The position numbers were made by a program, and so were the translations under genes. From Martelella lutilitoris (GTDB lineage Bacteria > Pseudomonadota > Alphaproteobacteria > Rhizobiales > Rhizobiaceae), in assembly GCF_005924265.1 (NCBI RefSeq), contig NZ_VCLB01000007.1, positions 186,001 through 250,000 of the forward strand: a stretch of DNA of 64,000 bases. The letters are read 5' to 3'. This document shows positions 51,709 through 62,343 of this stretch, in pieces; the first letter of the stretch is position 1, and every line of letters begins with the position of its first letter. Under the pieces are notes generated by a model, which ran no database searches, was not told where the DNA came from, and worked only from the letters and a program-made list of their open reading frames with translations.

Positions 51709-52539
51709 ATGTCTATCGAAATGGAAATGAACAAGGTTGAGGCCACGGCCGCAAAGCGGGATGGCGGCGATGTCGCGATCGGCGCGAACATCGACAAGAT
51801 CTATTACGGCGATTTTCTTGCCGTGCGCGATGCCGCCGTCAACATCGAAAAGGGCAAGATCACCGGCTTCATCGGCCCGTCGGGCTGCGGCAAGTCCACC
51901 GTGCTGCGCTCGCTGAACCGCATGAACGACCTGATCCCGATCTTCCGTCTCGAGGGCCATGTGCATTTCCTTGGCCAGGACGTCTACGGCAAGAATGTCG
52001 ATCCGGTGGTCGTGCGCCGTCACATCGGCATGGTGTTCCAGCAGCCCAACCCGTTCTCGATGAGCATTTTCGAAAACGTCGCCTTCGGCTTGCGTCTGAA
52101 CGGCTTCAAGGGCGACATCAATACCCGCGTTGAAAAGGCGCTGCGTCGCGCGGCGCTCTGGAACGAGGTCAAGGACAAGCTGAAGCAGAACGGCCTGTCG
52201 CTTTCCGGCGGCCAGCAGCAGCGCCTTTGCATCGCGCGCGCCATCGCCACCGAACCGACGGTGCTTCTGATGGACGAGCCCTGCTCCGCGCTCGACCCGA
52301 TCGCCACGCGCCAGATCGAGGAACTGATGCTCGAGCTGAAGAAGGACTACACGGTCGCGATCGTGACCCACAACATGCAGCAGGCGATCCGCGTTGCCGA
52401 CAAGACGGCTTTCTTCTCGGTCGACATGTCGCAGGGCGGACGCACCGGCTTCCTCGTCGAAGTCGGCGACACCAAGCAGATCTTCGAGAACCCGAAGCAG
52501 CAGCTGACCAAGGAATATCTTTCCGGCGAGTTCAGCTGA
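51709..52539 (+). CDS. pstB: Phosphate ABC transporter ATP-binding protein
   Basis: ATPase driving the Pst transporter. The 276 residues contain Walker [10 protein letters not shown], signature LSGGQQQRL, Walker [14 protein letters not shown] and the switch His in [13 protein letters not shown] 51709 ([13 protein letters not shown]) is preferred; the frame reaches further upstream into pstA. A strong terminator follows; phoU, which usually follows pstB, is missing. Confidence 0.97.
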   Translation: MSIEMEMNKVEATAAKRDGGDVAIGANIDKIYYGDFLAVRDAAVNIEKGKITGFIGPSGCGKSTVLRSLNRMNDLIPIFRLEGHVHFLGQDVYGKNVDPVVVRRHIGMVFQQPNPFSMSIFENVAFGLRLNGFKGDINTRVEKALRRAALWNEVKDKLKQNGLSLSGGQQQRLCIARAIATEPTVLLMDEPCSALDPIATRQIEELMLELKKDYTVAIVTHNMQQAIRVADKTAFFSVDMSQGGRTGFLVEVGDTKQIFENPKQQLTKEYLSGEFS

Positions 52540-52568
52540 GGCCGGCCTGCTATCCGGACTGTTTTTGC

Positions 52569-52598
52569 GGGCGGCTTTCGTTGTAAAGCCGCCCTTTT
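52569..52598 (+). terminator. Terminator of pstSCAB
   Basis: A 10-bp stem, gggcggcttt with aaagccgccc, closes a 6-base loop and is followed by TTTT, 30 nt after pstB. It separates pst from the Fic-like gene. Confidence 0.85.
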
Positions 52599-52672
52599 GA
52601 TTGTTCGGATTGCACGGAATGCCGGAGGCTCGTCAGGGACCGCCATTGATCTGATGCCCTGCCCGCCCTACC

Positions 52673-53425
52673 ATGGGCCATACCATTCAATCGTTTCGCG
52701 GCCCTGCGCAGGCGAGAAACACCGGTCTTGAGGCACTGAAACGCGACATGTTCAAGCACAGTCTTGACCTTGCCAGGATTGAACAGAAGCTGCGCGACAC
52801 CCAGCGTCAGTTCGACCGCATCAATGCGGTCCTGACCATGCATCGCGACGGCATGCCGGACAGCGTGGTCGAGCACATGCTGGAGGGCTATGCCTATGTG
52901 AACGGCCTTCTGCAGGCGGGAACCGACATCCTTCAGCTCGGCCAGTTCCATCATCTGCTCGAATTGAACCACCTGGTGCTCTGCGGCTCCTCGCGCGAAG
53001 CCCGGTCGGAATTCAGCAATCACATCGTGCGCACGGAAGAGCATTTCTATGATCGCGAGGCCGGCGACATCGGCGGGCTGGTCGACTGGTACCAGCGCGC
53101 CAAGGGCAAGCCCGTGCGCAAGCGCGCCGCCGGCGTCTATGTGCGGGTCTTGAGCCGGCCGCAGCTCTTCATCGAGGGCAACCACCGCACGGGCGCGCTG
53201 ATCATGAGCTATATCCTCGGACGCGAGGGCCTGCCGCCCTTCGTGCTGACGCCCGAGAATGCCGAGGCCTATTTCAACCCGTCAACGCTGGTGCGCGACG
53301 CGCACAAATATTCGATGGACGAACTGGTCAAGATCCCGAAGCTCAAGCGCTATTTCGCCAGGTTCCTCGAGGACACCGAGGACGACAGCCTCGTGGTGAA
53401 GACAAAGTCGCTGGAAACCACCTGA
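52673..53425 (+). CDS. Fic-like protein with degenerate active site
   Basis: A 250-residue protein with a predominantly helical N-terminus and a Fic core at about 135-190. The motif reads QLFIEGNHRTGA at 164-175, against HPFxEGNGRxxR in active Fic enzymes. The catalytic His is Gln164 and the second Arg is Ala175, while Phe166, Glu168, Gly169, Asn170 and Arg172 remain. AMP transfer by the usual mechanism is therefore unlikely; a binding or regulatory role is possible. No antitoxin is adjacent. It is separated from pstB by a terminator, so it is probably an independent unit, convergent with acuI. Confidence 0.8.
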   Translation: MGHTIQSFRGPAQARNTGLEALKRDMFKHSLDLARIEQKLRDTQRQFDRINAVLTMHRDGMPDSVVEHMLEGYAYVNGLLQAGTDILQLGQFHHLLELNHLVLCGSSREARSEFSNHIVRTEEHFYDREAGDIGGLVDWYQRAKGKPVRKRAAGVYVRVLSRPQLFIEGNHRTGALIMSYILGREGLPPFVLTPENAEAYFNPSTLVRDAHKYSMDELVKIPKLKRYFARFLEDTEDDSLVVKTKSLETT

Positions 53426-53431
53426 GCGACC

Positions 53432-54424
53432 TCAGCTCACCTTCACGACAATGCGACCGCGCACCTTGCCCGCAAGAATGTCTTCGGCGGCCTGCGGCAG
53501 ATCCTCGAGAGCGACCTCGCCTTCCGTCGCAAGCGCGATCTGCTCGGATGACAACTGCGTCTGCAGCAATCGCCAGGCCGCCTCCCGGCGCTTCTTCGGC
53601 GCCATCACGGAATCAACCCCGATCAGCGCAACGGATCGCAGGATATGCGGCATCACCGTTGCCGGAAGATCCGGACCGCCGGCAAGCCCGCAGGCCGTCA
53701 CCGCACCGCCATAGACCGTCTGCGCCAGCACATTGGCAAGCGTCGTCGAACCGACGCTGTCCACCGCGCCGGTCCAGCGTTCTGCCTGCAGCGGCTTTCC
53801 GGCTTCGGAAAGTTCACGCCGATCGATGAAATCGGAAGCGCCGAGCTGGCGCAGGTAGTCATGCGTTTCCGGTCGGCCGGTGGAGGCCGTGACGCTGAAG
53901 CCGAGCGAGGCGAGAAGCGCCACCGCATAGGAGCCGACGCCGCCGGCCGCCCCGGTGACCAGCACTTTCCCTTCTTCCGTGGAGAGCGAACCCCAGGTGA
54001 GCAGCTGATTGACGCACAGCGCCGCCGTATAGCCGGCCGTACCGATCGCCATCGCCTGTTTCTGGCTCAGGCCCTCGGGCTGCGGCATCAGCCATTCGGG
54101 ACGGACCCGCTGATAGGCGCTGTAGGCGCCCCATTCGGTTTCCGACATGCCGTTGCCATTGGCAATCACCCTGTCGCCGGGCCTGAAGGCGTCGGAGGCT
54201 GATTCGACGACCGTACCGGCAATGTCGATGCCCGGCACCATCGGAAAGCGGCGCGCAATGCGCCCCTTGCCGGTGACCGAAAGCCCGTCCTTGTAATTGA
54301 GGCTCGAATAGTCGACCCTGACAAGGACAGGCAGATCCGGAAGGTCGGAAAGGCTCAATTCCGTCAGGCTTGCCTTCGGATTGTCCTTGTCGCGGATCAG
54401 CAGAGCTTCAAAGGTTTCGGTCAT
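53432..54424 (-). CDS. acuI: Zinc-free quinone-oxidoreductase/acryloyl-CoA reductase family
   Basis: A 330-residue medium-chain dehydrogenase of the YhdH/AcuI group: YSSLNYKDGLSVTGKGRI, the NADP-binding AAGGVGSYAVALLASLG and TGAVDSVGSTTLANVL. It lacks the zinc ligands. Known members reduce acryloyl-CoA to propionyl-CoA. Starts at 54427 or 54424; GGGAG favours 54424. It ends 6 nt from the Fic-like stop. Confidence 0.88.
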   Translation of the reverse strand: MTETFEALLIRDKDNPKASLTELSLSDLPDLPVLVRVDYSSLNYKDGLSVTGKGRIARRFPMVPGIDIAGTVVESASDAFRPGDRVIANGNGMSETEWGAYSAYQRVRPEWLMPQPEGLSQKQAMAIGTAGYTAALCVNQLLTWGSLSTEEGKVLVTGAAGGVGSYAVALLASLGFSVTASTGRPETHDYLRQLGASDFIDRRELSEAGKPLQAERWTGAVDSVGSTTLANVLAQTVYGGAVTACGLAGGPDLPATVMPHILRSVALIGVDSVMAPKKRREAAWRLLQTQLSSEQIALATEGEVALEDLPQAAEDILAGKVRGRIVVKVS

Positions 54425-54486
54425 CATGCACTCCCTGTTTGACAGCGAGGATAACGTCGTCACCGCGCCGATGGCAATGCGTCCCG

Positions 54487-55410
54487 TCAATCCGAGATGG
54501 CGACCCGCGCCACGGCGATTTGCGCTGCCAGCGCGGCATTGTTCTTCACCAGCGCGATATTGGCGGCAAGGCTGCGGCCTTCCGAAAGCTCGTTGATCCG
54601 GGCAAGCAGGAACGGAGTCAGTTCCTTGCGGGCAATCCCCTTTTCGCTGGCTTCCCTGAGCGCATCCTCGATGGTTCCGTCGATGAAATCGTGGCTGAGC
54701 GCATCCGCTTCGGGAACGGGATTGGCCACAAGGATGCCGGTTCCGGTGCCAAGCGCGTCATGCAGCGCCATGGCCTTGGCGATATCCTCGGCGCTGTCCA
54801 TGCGATGATCGGCCGCATAACCGCTCGATCGGGTGAAGAAGGCCGGGAAATCGTCACTCCGATAGGCCATGACCGGCACGCGCTGCGTCTCCAGCACTTC
54901 CAGCGTCTTCGGAATATCGAGGATCGACTTCACGCCGGCGCAGACGACGGTGACGGCAGTCCGGCCAAGTTCGGTGAGGTCGGCGGAAATATCGAACGTC
55001 TGCTCCGCGCCGCGGTGAACGCCGCCAACGCCGCCTGTTGCGAAGATCGGAATGCCGGCAAGGGCCGCGATCTTCATCGTCGCCGAGACCGTCGTTCCCG
55101 CCGTCTGGCCCTTGACCATTGCCACGGCAAGATCCCGTCCCGATGCCTTGACGATGCCATCCTCGACCTTTGCGAGGCGTTCGATGACGTCTTCTTCCAG
55201 GCCGGCATGCAGCTTGCCGTCGATCACCGCGATCGTTGCCGGGACCGCGCCGTTTGCCCGCACAACCGCCTCGACGGCAAGCGCGGTCTCGAGATTGGCC
55301 GGATAGGGCATGCCGTGGGTGATGATGGTGGATTCCAGCGCCACGACCGGCTTGCCGCCCGCCAACGCGGTTTCGACTTCGCCGCTCTTGATGATTTCGA
55401 TCTCAGACAA
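54487..55410 (-). CDS. psuG: Pseudouridine-5'-phosphate glycosidase
   Basis: Cleaves or reversibly forms pseudouridine 5'-phosphate from ribose 5-phosphate and uracil. The 307 residues show VALESTIITHGMPYPANLETA, ATGGVGGVHRGAEQTFDISADL and VPVMAYRSDDFPAFFTRSSGY, all typical. Its start overlaps the psuK stop by 8 nt, so the two are coupled and together degrade pseudouridine from RNA turnover. Confidence 0.96.
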   Translation of the reverse strand: MSEIEIIKSGEVETALAGGKPVVALESTIITHGMPYPANLETALAVEAVVRANGAVPATIAVIDGKLHAGLEEDVIERLAKVEDGIVKASGRDLAVAMVKGQTAGTTVSATMKIAALAGIPIFATGGVGGVHRGAEQTFDISADLTELGRTAVTVVCAGVKSILDIPKTLEVLETQRVPVMAYRSDDFPAFFTRSSGYAADHRMDSAEDIAKAMALHDALGTGTGILVANPVPEADALSHDFIDGTIEDALREASEKGIARKELTPFLLARINELSEGRSLAANIALVKNNAALAAQIAVARVAISD

Positions 55411-56533
55411 GGTGATCTCCTTCAGTCGCGCCGAGCCGGTGAAGATTGGCCTCGACGAAATGGTTGGACAGGTCCGGATGGACGCTCGCCGCCGTTTCCG
55501 TGGTCAGCGAGCCGATCAGCGCGCCCTTGCGCGCCGCCTCGGTCAGCGTGTCATTCCGGGTATAGAAGTTGAGTGTGCCGGCGATCATCGCATCGCCCGC
55601 GCCGGTCATGTCGACGGGATCCGCCCTGACGACGGGAATATGGGTCGTGCTCTCTGGCGAGCGGACAACGACGCCGATCGCCCCGCAGGAAAGGATGACG
55701 GCGGCGGCTCCAGCTTTGTGCAGAAGATTGGCAGCGTCAAGCATACCATTGATATCATGGGCGAATGTTCTTCCGAGAAATGCTGAAGCCTCGTCCAGAT
55801 TCAAAAACAGAAGATCGACCCCTTCCAGGTTTTGCGGAAGACGCATGACCTTCGGCGTCGAGACGGCGTCGATGGCCAGACTGAAGCGGCTTTGCGGACG
55901 CTTTGCGATCAGCATCGAGAGCGTTTCGGCGGGCAGGTTGCAGTCGGCAAAGACGAGACTGGCAGACGCAATCGCCGGCCATACGGTCTCGATCATCGCC
56001 GGCGTCAGCCGATCGAAAATCGCCATGTCGGCAATGCCGTAGGCAAGCTCCCCGGCGGGCTCGAGGATCGCCGCATATTCGGCCGTGCGCTGATCGGAAA
56101 GCGTCATGACATGGGCGACGTCGACGCCCCGCTCTCGCAAATGCGCAAGAAGCGAGCGTCCGTTCTCGTCATTTCCGATGGCGGTCACAAAACCGGTCGT
56201 GGCGCCGAGCAGCGCCAGGTTTTCCGCAACATTGCGGGCGACGCCGCCGAAACTGCGCATGCCTTCGACCGGGTTCGAGGTCCCGGCAATCAGCGGCGTG
56301 CGGGCAAGATATTTGCGGTCGATCACCGCGCCGCCGATGCAGACCACACGCCCCTCCGGCGGCAGGACATAGCCCCGCCCCAGAATATGCCCGCGCTCGG
56401 TCAGCCGCATGATATGGGCAGCCACGGCCGGACGCGAAATGCCGAGACGTTCGGCCATGGCCTGCTGCCCGGCAAAGGGATCTTCGCGAATGAGGCGAAG
56501 AAGCGCGCTTTCGATTGGACTGAGTTCCGGCAT
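55403..56533 (-). CDS. psuK: Pseudouridine kinase with N-terminal winged-helix domain
   Basis: A 376-residue fusion: residues 5-52 form a winged helix (LLRLIREDPFAGQQAMAERLGISRPAVAAHIMRLTERG), then a PfkB-family kinase with GGAVIDRKY, GGVARNVAENLALLG and the active-site DMTGAGDAM (catalytic Asp 314). It should phosphorylate pseudouridine for PsuG. The DNA-binding part could regulate its own operon. Confidence 0.93.
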   Translation of the reverse strand: MPELSPIESALLRLIREDPFAGQQAMAERLGISRPAVAAHIMRLTERGHILGRGYVLPPEGRVVCIGGAVIDRKYLARTPLIAGTSNPVEGMRSFGGVARNVAENLALLGATTGFVTAIGNDENGRSLLAHLRERGVDVAHVMTLSDQRTAEYAAILEPAGELAYGIADMAIFDRLTPAMIETVWPAIASASLVFADCNLPAETLSMLIAKRPQSRFSLAIDAVSTPKVMRLPQNLEGVDLLFLNLDEASAFLGRTFAHDINGMLDAANLLHKAGAAAVILSCGAIGVVVRSPESTTHIPVVRADPVDMTGAGDAMIAGTLNFYTRNDTLTEAARKGALIGSLTTETAASVHPDLSNHFVEANLHRLGATEGDHLV

Positions 56534-56814
56534 GACACATGAACCGTAAGGCTGTTGATAGCTTCTTGTAACACAAGTTATTCAGAAAACAACTGTTACA
56601 ATGCCATTTCTGTCGAAACGGGCTATTCAGCCTCGGCGCAATTCACCCCTGGCTCCTGCCATCCGTCATTTTGACGCACCGGGCAAATCGGGTCTTTTTT
56701 ACCAAAGTTTAGCGCCCGAATGCCTTTTTTCCCCGGCATCGCGGTGCTATAGCCCTCGGGACTTCTTGCAACAAAAGGGCGTTTCCGACGGCGCCCGCTA
56801 GACGAGGATGGATA

Positions 56815-58029
56815 ATGACGAAGATCAAGGTGGCAAATCCGGTCGTCGATCTCGACGGCGATGAAATGACCCGCATCATCTGGCAGTTCATCAAGGAAAA
56901 GCTGATTTTCCCGTATCTCGACCTGCCGATCGAATATTACGACCTTTCGGTCGAAAATCGCGACGCCACCGACGACCAGGTTACCGTTGATGCCGCCAAC
57001 GCCATCAAGAAGCACGGCGTCGGCATCAAATGCGCGACCATCACGCCCGATGAGGCCCGCGTCGAAGAATTCGGCCTGAAGAAGATGTGGCGTTCACCGA
57101 ACGGCACGATCCGCAACATCTTGGGCGGCGTGATCTTCCGCGAGCCGATCATCATGCAGAACGTGCCGCGCCTGGTTCCCGGCTGGACCCAGCCGATCAT
57201 CGTCGGCCGTCACGCCTTCGGCGACCAGTATCGCGCGACCGACTTCAAGTTCCCCGGCAAGGGCAAGCTTTCGATCAAGTTCGTCGGCGAGGACGGCCAG
57301 GAGATCGAGCACGAGGTCTTCGACGCCCCCTCCTCCGGCGTTGCCATGGCGATGTATAATCTTGACGATTCGATCCGCGACTTCGCGCGCGCCTCGCTGA
57401 ACTACGCCCTGATGCGCGGCGTTCCCTGCTACCTGTCGACCAAGAACACCATTCTCAAGGCCTATGACGGCCGCTTCAAGGACCTGTTCCAGGAAGTCTA
57501 CGAGAACGAGTTCAAGGAACAGTACGAAGCCAAGAAGATCTGGTACGAGCACCGCCTGATCGACGACATGGTCGCGGCCGCGCTGAAGTGGTCCGGCGGC
57601 TATGTCTGGGCCTGCAAGAACTATGACGGGGACGTTCAGTCCGACATCGTCGCCCAGGGCTTCGGCTCGCTCGGCCTGATGACCTCGGTTCTGATGACGC
57701 CGGACGGCAAGACGGTTGAGGCCGAAGCCGCCCACGGCACGGTGACCCGTCACTACCGCCAGCACCAGAAGGGCCAGGAAACCTCGACCAACTCGATCGC
57801 CTCGATCTTCGCCTGGACGCGCGGCCTTGCCCATCGCGGCAAGCTCGACGGCAATGAAGAGCTGACGAACTTCGCCCACACGCTGGAAAAGGTCTGCATC
57901 GACACGGTCGAAAGCGGTCACATGACCAAGGACCTGGCGCTCTTGATCGGCCCCGACCAGCCCTGGCTGTCAACCACTGCCTTCCTCGACAAGATCGACG
58001 AGAACCTGCAGAAGGCCATGACTGCCTGA
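56815..58029 (+). CDS. icd: NADP-dependent isocitrate dehydrogenase
   Basis: Oxidative decarboxylation of isocitrate to 2-oxoglutarate. The 404-residue eukaryotic-type (monomer about 45 kDa, homodimeric) enzyme shows [20 protein letters not shown], the [12 protein letters not shown] and [14 protein letters not shown] segments, and [19 protein letters not shown] clear terminator follows. About 280 nt upstream separate it from psuK; no gene seen there. Confidence 0.96.
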   Translation: MTKIKVANPVVDLDGDEMTRIIWQFIKEKLIFPYLDLPIEYYDLSVENRDATDDQVTVDAANAIKKHGVGIKCATITPDEARVEEFGLKKMWRSPNGTIRNILGGVIFREPIIMQNVPRLVPGWTQPIIVGRHAFGDQYRATDFKFPGKGKLSIKFVGEDGQEIEHEVFDAPSSGVAMAMYNLDDSIRDFARASLNYALMRGVPCYLSTKNTILKAYDGRFKDLFQEVYENEFKEQYEAKKIWYEHRLIDDMVAAALKWSGGYVWACKNYDGDVQSDIVAQGFGSLGLMTSVLMTPDGKTVEAEAAHGTVTRHYRQHQKGQETSTNSIASIFAWTRGLAHRGKLDGNEELTNFAHTLEKVCIDTVESGHMTKDLALLIGPDQPWLSTTAFLDKIDENLQKAMTA

Positions 58030-58054
58030 GACCGCCTCGGATAAGGATCAGAAG

Positions 58055-58078
58055 ACCCGGCCATCGTGCCGGGTTTTC
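58055..58078 (+). terminator. Terminator of icd
   Basis: acccggc/gccgggt stem with a short loop and TTTTCTT. Confidence 0.85.
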
Positions 58079-58234
58079 TTGTTTGTGGTCGACCGATGGA
58101 CCAAAGTCGTGCGCATCATCGCGCGGAAAACCCTTCACACGCTTTCTGTTTTGGATAACAATACCGGATGTGAGCCGCTGAGGAGATCCGTTCAGGCAGC
58201 GAAAAGTGCCGGACGGAAGCGGGAGGAGATAGCG

Positions 58235-59254
58235 ATGGCTTATGGTTCGAGGCCGGCTGCAAGCCGGGCCCATGCCGATTACGTGACCGCGACGGCGCTT
58301 TCCGCAAACGGTCCGGCGCGCTCGACCGTCGCCGCCTCCTGGTGGCGCTCGCTGGTCCAGCATGGCCTCGACCCGGCAGGCGCAAGGCCGCGCCGGGCCG
58401 AAACGCTCAGCGGCCCGGAGCTGAGGCAGCGGATGGAAAATTCCGATCTGCTGATGCATGTGGCGCGCGCCAAGCTCGATCATCTCTACAAATGCGTCTC
58501 GCTTTCCGCCTGCGGCGTGTTCCTCAGCGACGCCGATGGCGTGGTTCTCGACGCGCGCTGGCGCAGCGGCGACCAGACGAGCTTCGAAAGCTGGGGCCTC
58601 AAGCCCGGCCGAAGCTGGTCGGAGGCGGCCGTCGGCACCAATGGCATCGGGACCTGCCTCGCCGAGGAGCGCGCGCTGATCATCCATCGCGACGAGCACT
58701 TTCTCGATCGCAACATTTCCATGAGCTGCATCGACGCCCCCATCTACGGCGCCGATGGCCAGCTGATCGGCGCGCTCGACATTTCCTCGGCCCGCAGCGA
58801 CCAAACCGCAACCGCCAACCAGATGATCGCGGCCCTGGTGCGCGAGACCGCGCGGAAGATAGAAGCCGACTGTTTCCGCCACGGGCATAGCGGCCAGCGC
58901 GTGATCCTTATCGACGACAGCGACGAGGGCGATGCGGTCGTCGCCGGAGGAGCCGCCGTGGCGCTGCTCGCCGTCGACGAGAATGATCTGGTGATCGGCG
59001 CGACCCGCGGCGCACGTCTGGCGCTCGGTCTCGCCGCTTCCGGCCCGTTCTCGCCCGTTCCTGCTGACGACTTGCTCGCGGGCGGCGCGGCGGACACCGG
59101 GCTCGCTTCTGCCGAACGCGCCGTCATCCTCAAGGCGCTCGCTCGTCAGAACGGCAATGCAAGCCGTGCCGCAAAGGAACTCGGCATCGGACGCGCCACG
59201 CTCTACCGCCGCATGAAGCGACTCGGCCTCCCCTCCCGGTTCGAGCAGAACTAG
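58235..59254 (+). CDS. GAF-Fis regulator (AcoR-like, without AAA+ domain)
   Basis: A 339-residue cytoplasmic regulator. An N-terminal helical part is followed by a GAF domain (about 75-195) with the AcoR-type EAAVGTNGIGTCLAEERAL, and a C-terminal Fis-type helix-turn-helix (about 293-332, RAVILKALARQNGNASRAAKELGIGRATLYRRMKRLG). No ATPase, Walker or GAFTGA motif is present between them. ATG 58235 has GGAGG eight bases upstream. It precedes the aldehyde dehydrogenase on the same strand and probably controls it through the 59333 palindrome. Confidence 0.88.
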   Translation: MAYGSRPAASRAHADYVTATALSANGPARSTVAASWWRSLVQHGLDPAGARPRRAETLSGPELRQRMENSDLLMHVARAKLDHLYKCVSLSACGVFLSDADGVVLDARWRSGDQTSFESWGLKPGRSWSEAAVGTNGIGTCLAEERALIIHRDEHFLDRNISMSCIDAPIYGADGQLIGALDISSARSDQTATANQMIAALVRETARKIEADCFRHGHSGQRVILIDDSDEGDAVVAGGAAVALLAVDENDLVIGATRGARLALGLAASGPFSPVPADDLLAGGAADTGLASAERAVILKALARQNGNASRAAKELGIGRATLYRRMKRLGLPSRFEQN

Positions 59255-59281
59255 ACTGCGCAATGCAGTCGCAATCGACGA

Positions 59282-59298
59282 TGCGCTGATCCAGCGCA
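59282..59298. other. Small palindrome after the regulator gene
   Basis: TGCGCTG/CAGCGCA with a three-base loop, 28 nt after the regulator stop and followed by GCGTTTTCC. It may be a weak terminator. Confidence 0.35.
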
Positions 59299-59332
59299 AG
59301 CGTTTTCCGCCCTCAATGTTTTCGGCTTTGAA

Positions 59333-59354
59333 ACTGTCTCATTTGCGAGACAGT
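59333..59354. promoter_or_regulatory. Palindromic operator upstream of the aldehyde dehydrogenase
   Basis: ACTGTCTC-ATTTGC-GAGACAGT, a perfect 8-bp inverted repeat 100 nt before the dehydrogenase start. It is a likely binding site for the adjacent GAF-Fis regulator. No -24/-12 sigma-54 promoter was found. Confidence 0.55.
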
Positions 59355-59453
59355 CTCCGCCCGCGGCTGGCCTGACGATGATGACAAAAGTCAATCGCGC
59401 GCTGACACTCGGCGCCTCGACAGTGTTCAGGATGATTTCTGGGAGGAAACGCA

Positions 59454-60974
<1,521 letters not shown>

Positions 60975-61051
60975 GGACACAAGAAGAGGGTGACAAGCCC
61001 CCTCCTCCCTGAAGGCGGGCGGAGCGCAAGCTCCGTCCGCCGAAGACTGCG

Positions 61052-61501
61052 ATGGGAAACATCATGGAAACGCCAGCCATCAACTGTGTCACGGACCAGA
61101 CCCTGCCTGCGGGCGCGGAACCGAATTGCCGCGTCACCGCCACGCTTGCGGCGCGCGCGCTGATCCGCGAAATCCAGTCCGAGTACGGCGAAATCATGTT
61201 CCACCAGTCCGGCGGCTGCTGCGACGGTTCATCGCCAATGTGTTATCCGAAAGCCGAATTCCATCTCGGCAGCGGCGACGTCTTGCTCGGCGAGGTGGAA
61301 GGCGCGGAAGTCTGGATTTCCGGGCCGCAATTTTCCGCCTGGAAACATACCCAGCTCATCCTCGACGTCGTTCCCGGTCGCGGCGGCATGTTCAGCCTCG
61401 ACAATGGCCGCGAAAAACGGTTCCTGACCCGGTCGCGCGTTCTGAGCGATGAGGAACAGGCGGCGCTGGGAGAAAAAGACGGCAGCCGGAGCGACGCCTG
61501 A
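61052..61501 (+). CDS. DUF779 family protein
   Basis: A 149-residue protein; MFHQSGGCCDGSSPMCYPKAEF and SGPQFSAWKHTQLILDVVPGRGGMFSLDN mark DUF779. It is often beside acetaldehyde dehydrogenase genes; its role is unknown, and the CC...C cluster may bind metal. An alternative start at 61064 has GGGAA upstream. It is probably co-transcribed with the dehydrogenase. Confidence 0.9.
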   Translation: MGNIMETPAINCVTDQTLPAGAEPNCRVTATLAARALIREIQSEYGEIMFHQSGGCCDGSSPMCYPKAEFHLGSGDVLLGEVEGAEVWISGPQFSAWKHTQLILDVVPGRGGMFSLDNGREKRFLTRSRVLSDEEQAALGEKDGSRSDA

Positions 61502-61681
61502 GAATAACCGGCAGGCCCTCCCGGCGGCCGCTTCCTTGCTCTGTTCTTACCCTCAACTCCGGTCAGCAGAACGCGCAGCGCGCGCCATGTCCCGCATCTG
61601 GGCGTTCTCCGGAACGACATTTATGCCTTGCCTTTCTGCCGGGGATGAGCGAGAACATAAAAAGAACAAAAGGAGGCGCGC

Positions 61682-62296
61682 ATGAGCAGAATCACCTTGT
61701 ATACCAACCCGCTTTCGCGCGGTCGGATCGCACGCTGGATGCTGGAGGAAGTCGGGGCAGACTACGAAACCCGCATCTTGACCTATAACGGCACGATGAA
61801 AGAACCGGCCTATCTGGCGATCAACCCGATGGGAAAGGTGCCGGCGATCATCCATGACGGCAAAGCGGTGACAGAATGCGCCGCGATCTGCGCCTATCTC
61901 GCCGATGCCTTTCCCGACGCCGGGCTCGCACCCGAGCCGTCCGAGCGGGGCGATTATTATCGGTGGATGTTTTTCGGCGCCGGCCCCCTTGAAGCTTCGG
62001 TCACCAACAGATCACTGGGCTTTATTGTGCCGCCCGAGAAAGAGCGCGTCGCCGGCTACGGCAATTTCGATCATGTGATGGACACGCTCGACGCCTGGCT
62101 GTCGGAGCATCCCTACATCGCCGGCCACAGGTTCACCGCCGCCGATGTCTATGTCGGCGCGCAGATCAACTGGGGCATGCAGTTCGGCACCTTCGACAAG
62201 CGCGAATCCTTCGCCGCCTATGCCGAACGCCTCGCCGCCCGTCCGGCTTTCATCCGCGCCACCAGGCTTGATGACGAGGCGGCAGCCGCCGCATAG
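61682..62296 (+). CDS. Glutathione S-transferase family protein
   Basis: A 204-residue GST: thioredoxin-like N-terminus (ITLYTNPLSRGRIARWMLEEVGADYETRIL, INPMGKVPAII, VTECAAICAYLADAF) and an all-helical C-terminus with GHRFTAADVYVG. Ser/Cys conjugation or detoxification role is likely; the substrate is unknown. AAAGGAGG precedes the ATG by 6 nt. Confidence 0.92.
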   Translation: MSRITLYTNPLSRGRIARWMLEEVGADYETRILTYNGTMKEPAYLAINPMGKVPAIIHDGKAVTECAAICAYLADAFPDAGLAPEPSERGDYYRWMFFGAGPLEASVTNRSLGFIVPPEKERVAGYGNFDHVMDTLDAWLSEHPYIAGHRFTAADVYVGAQINWGMQFGTFDKRESFAAYAERLAARPAFIRATRLDDEAAAAA

Positions 62297-62343
62297 AGCA
62301 TCGGGGCAAGCCCGGGAATGATGACAGGATGTGACGCCGCAGG

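Noticed and set aside
57512-59299. 595-codon minus-strand open frame opposite icd and the regulator
   Set aside because: Spans two well-supported plus-strand genes and a terminator; the product has no recognisable domain.
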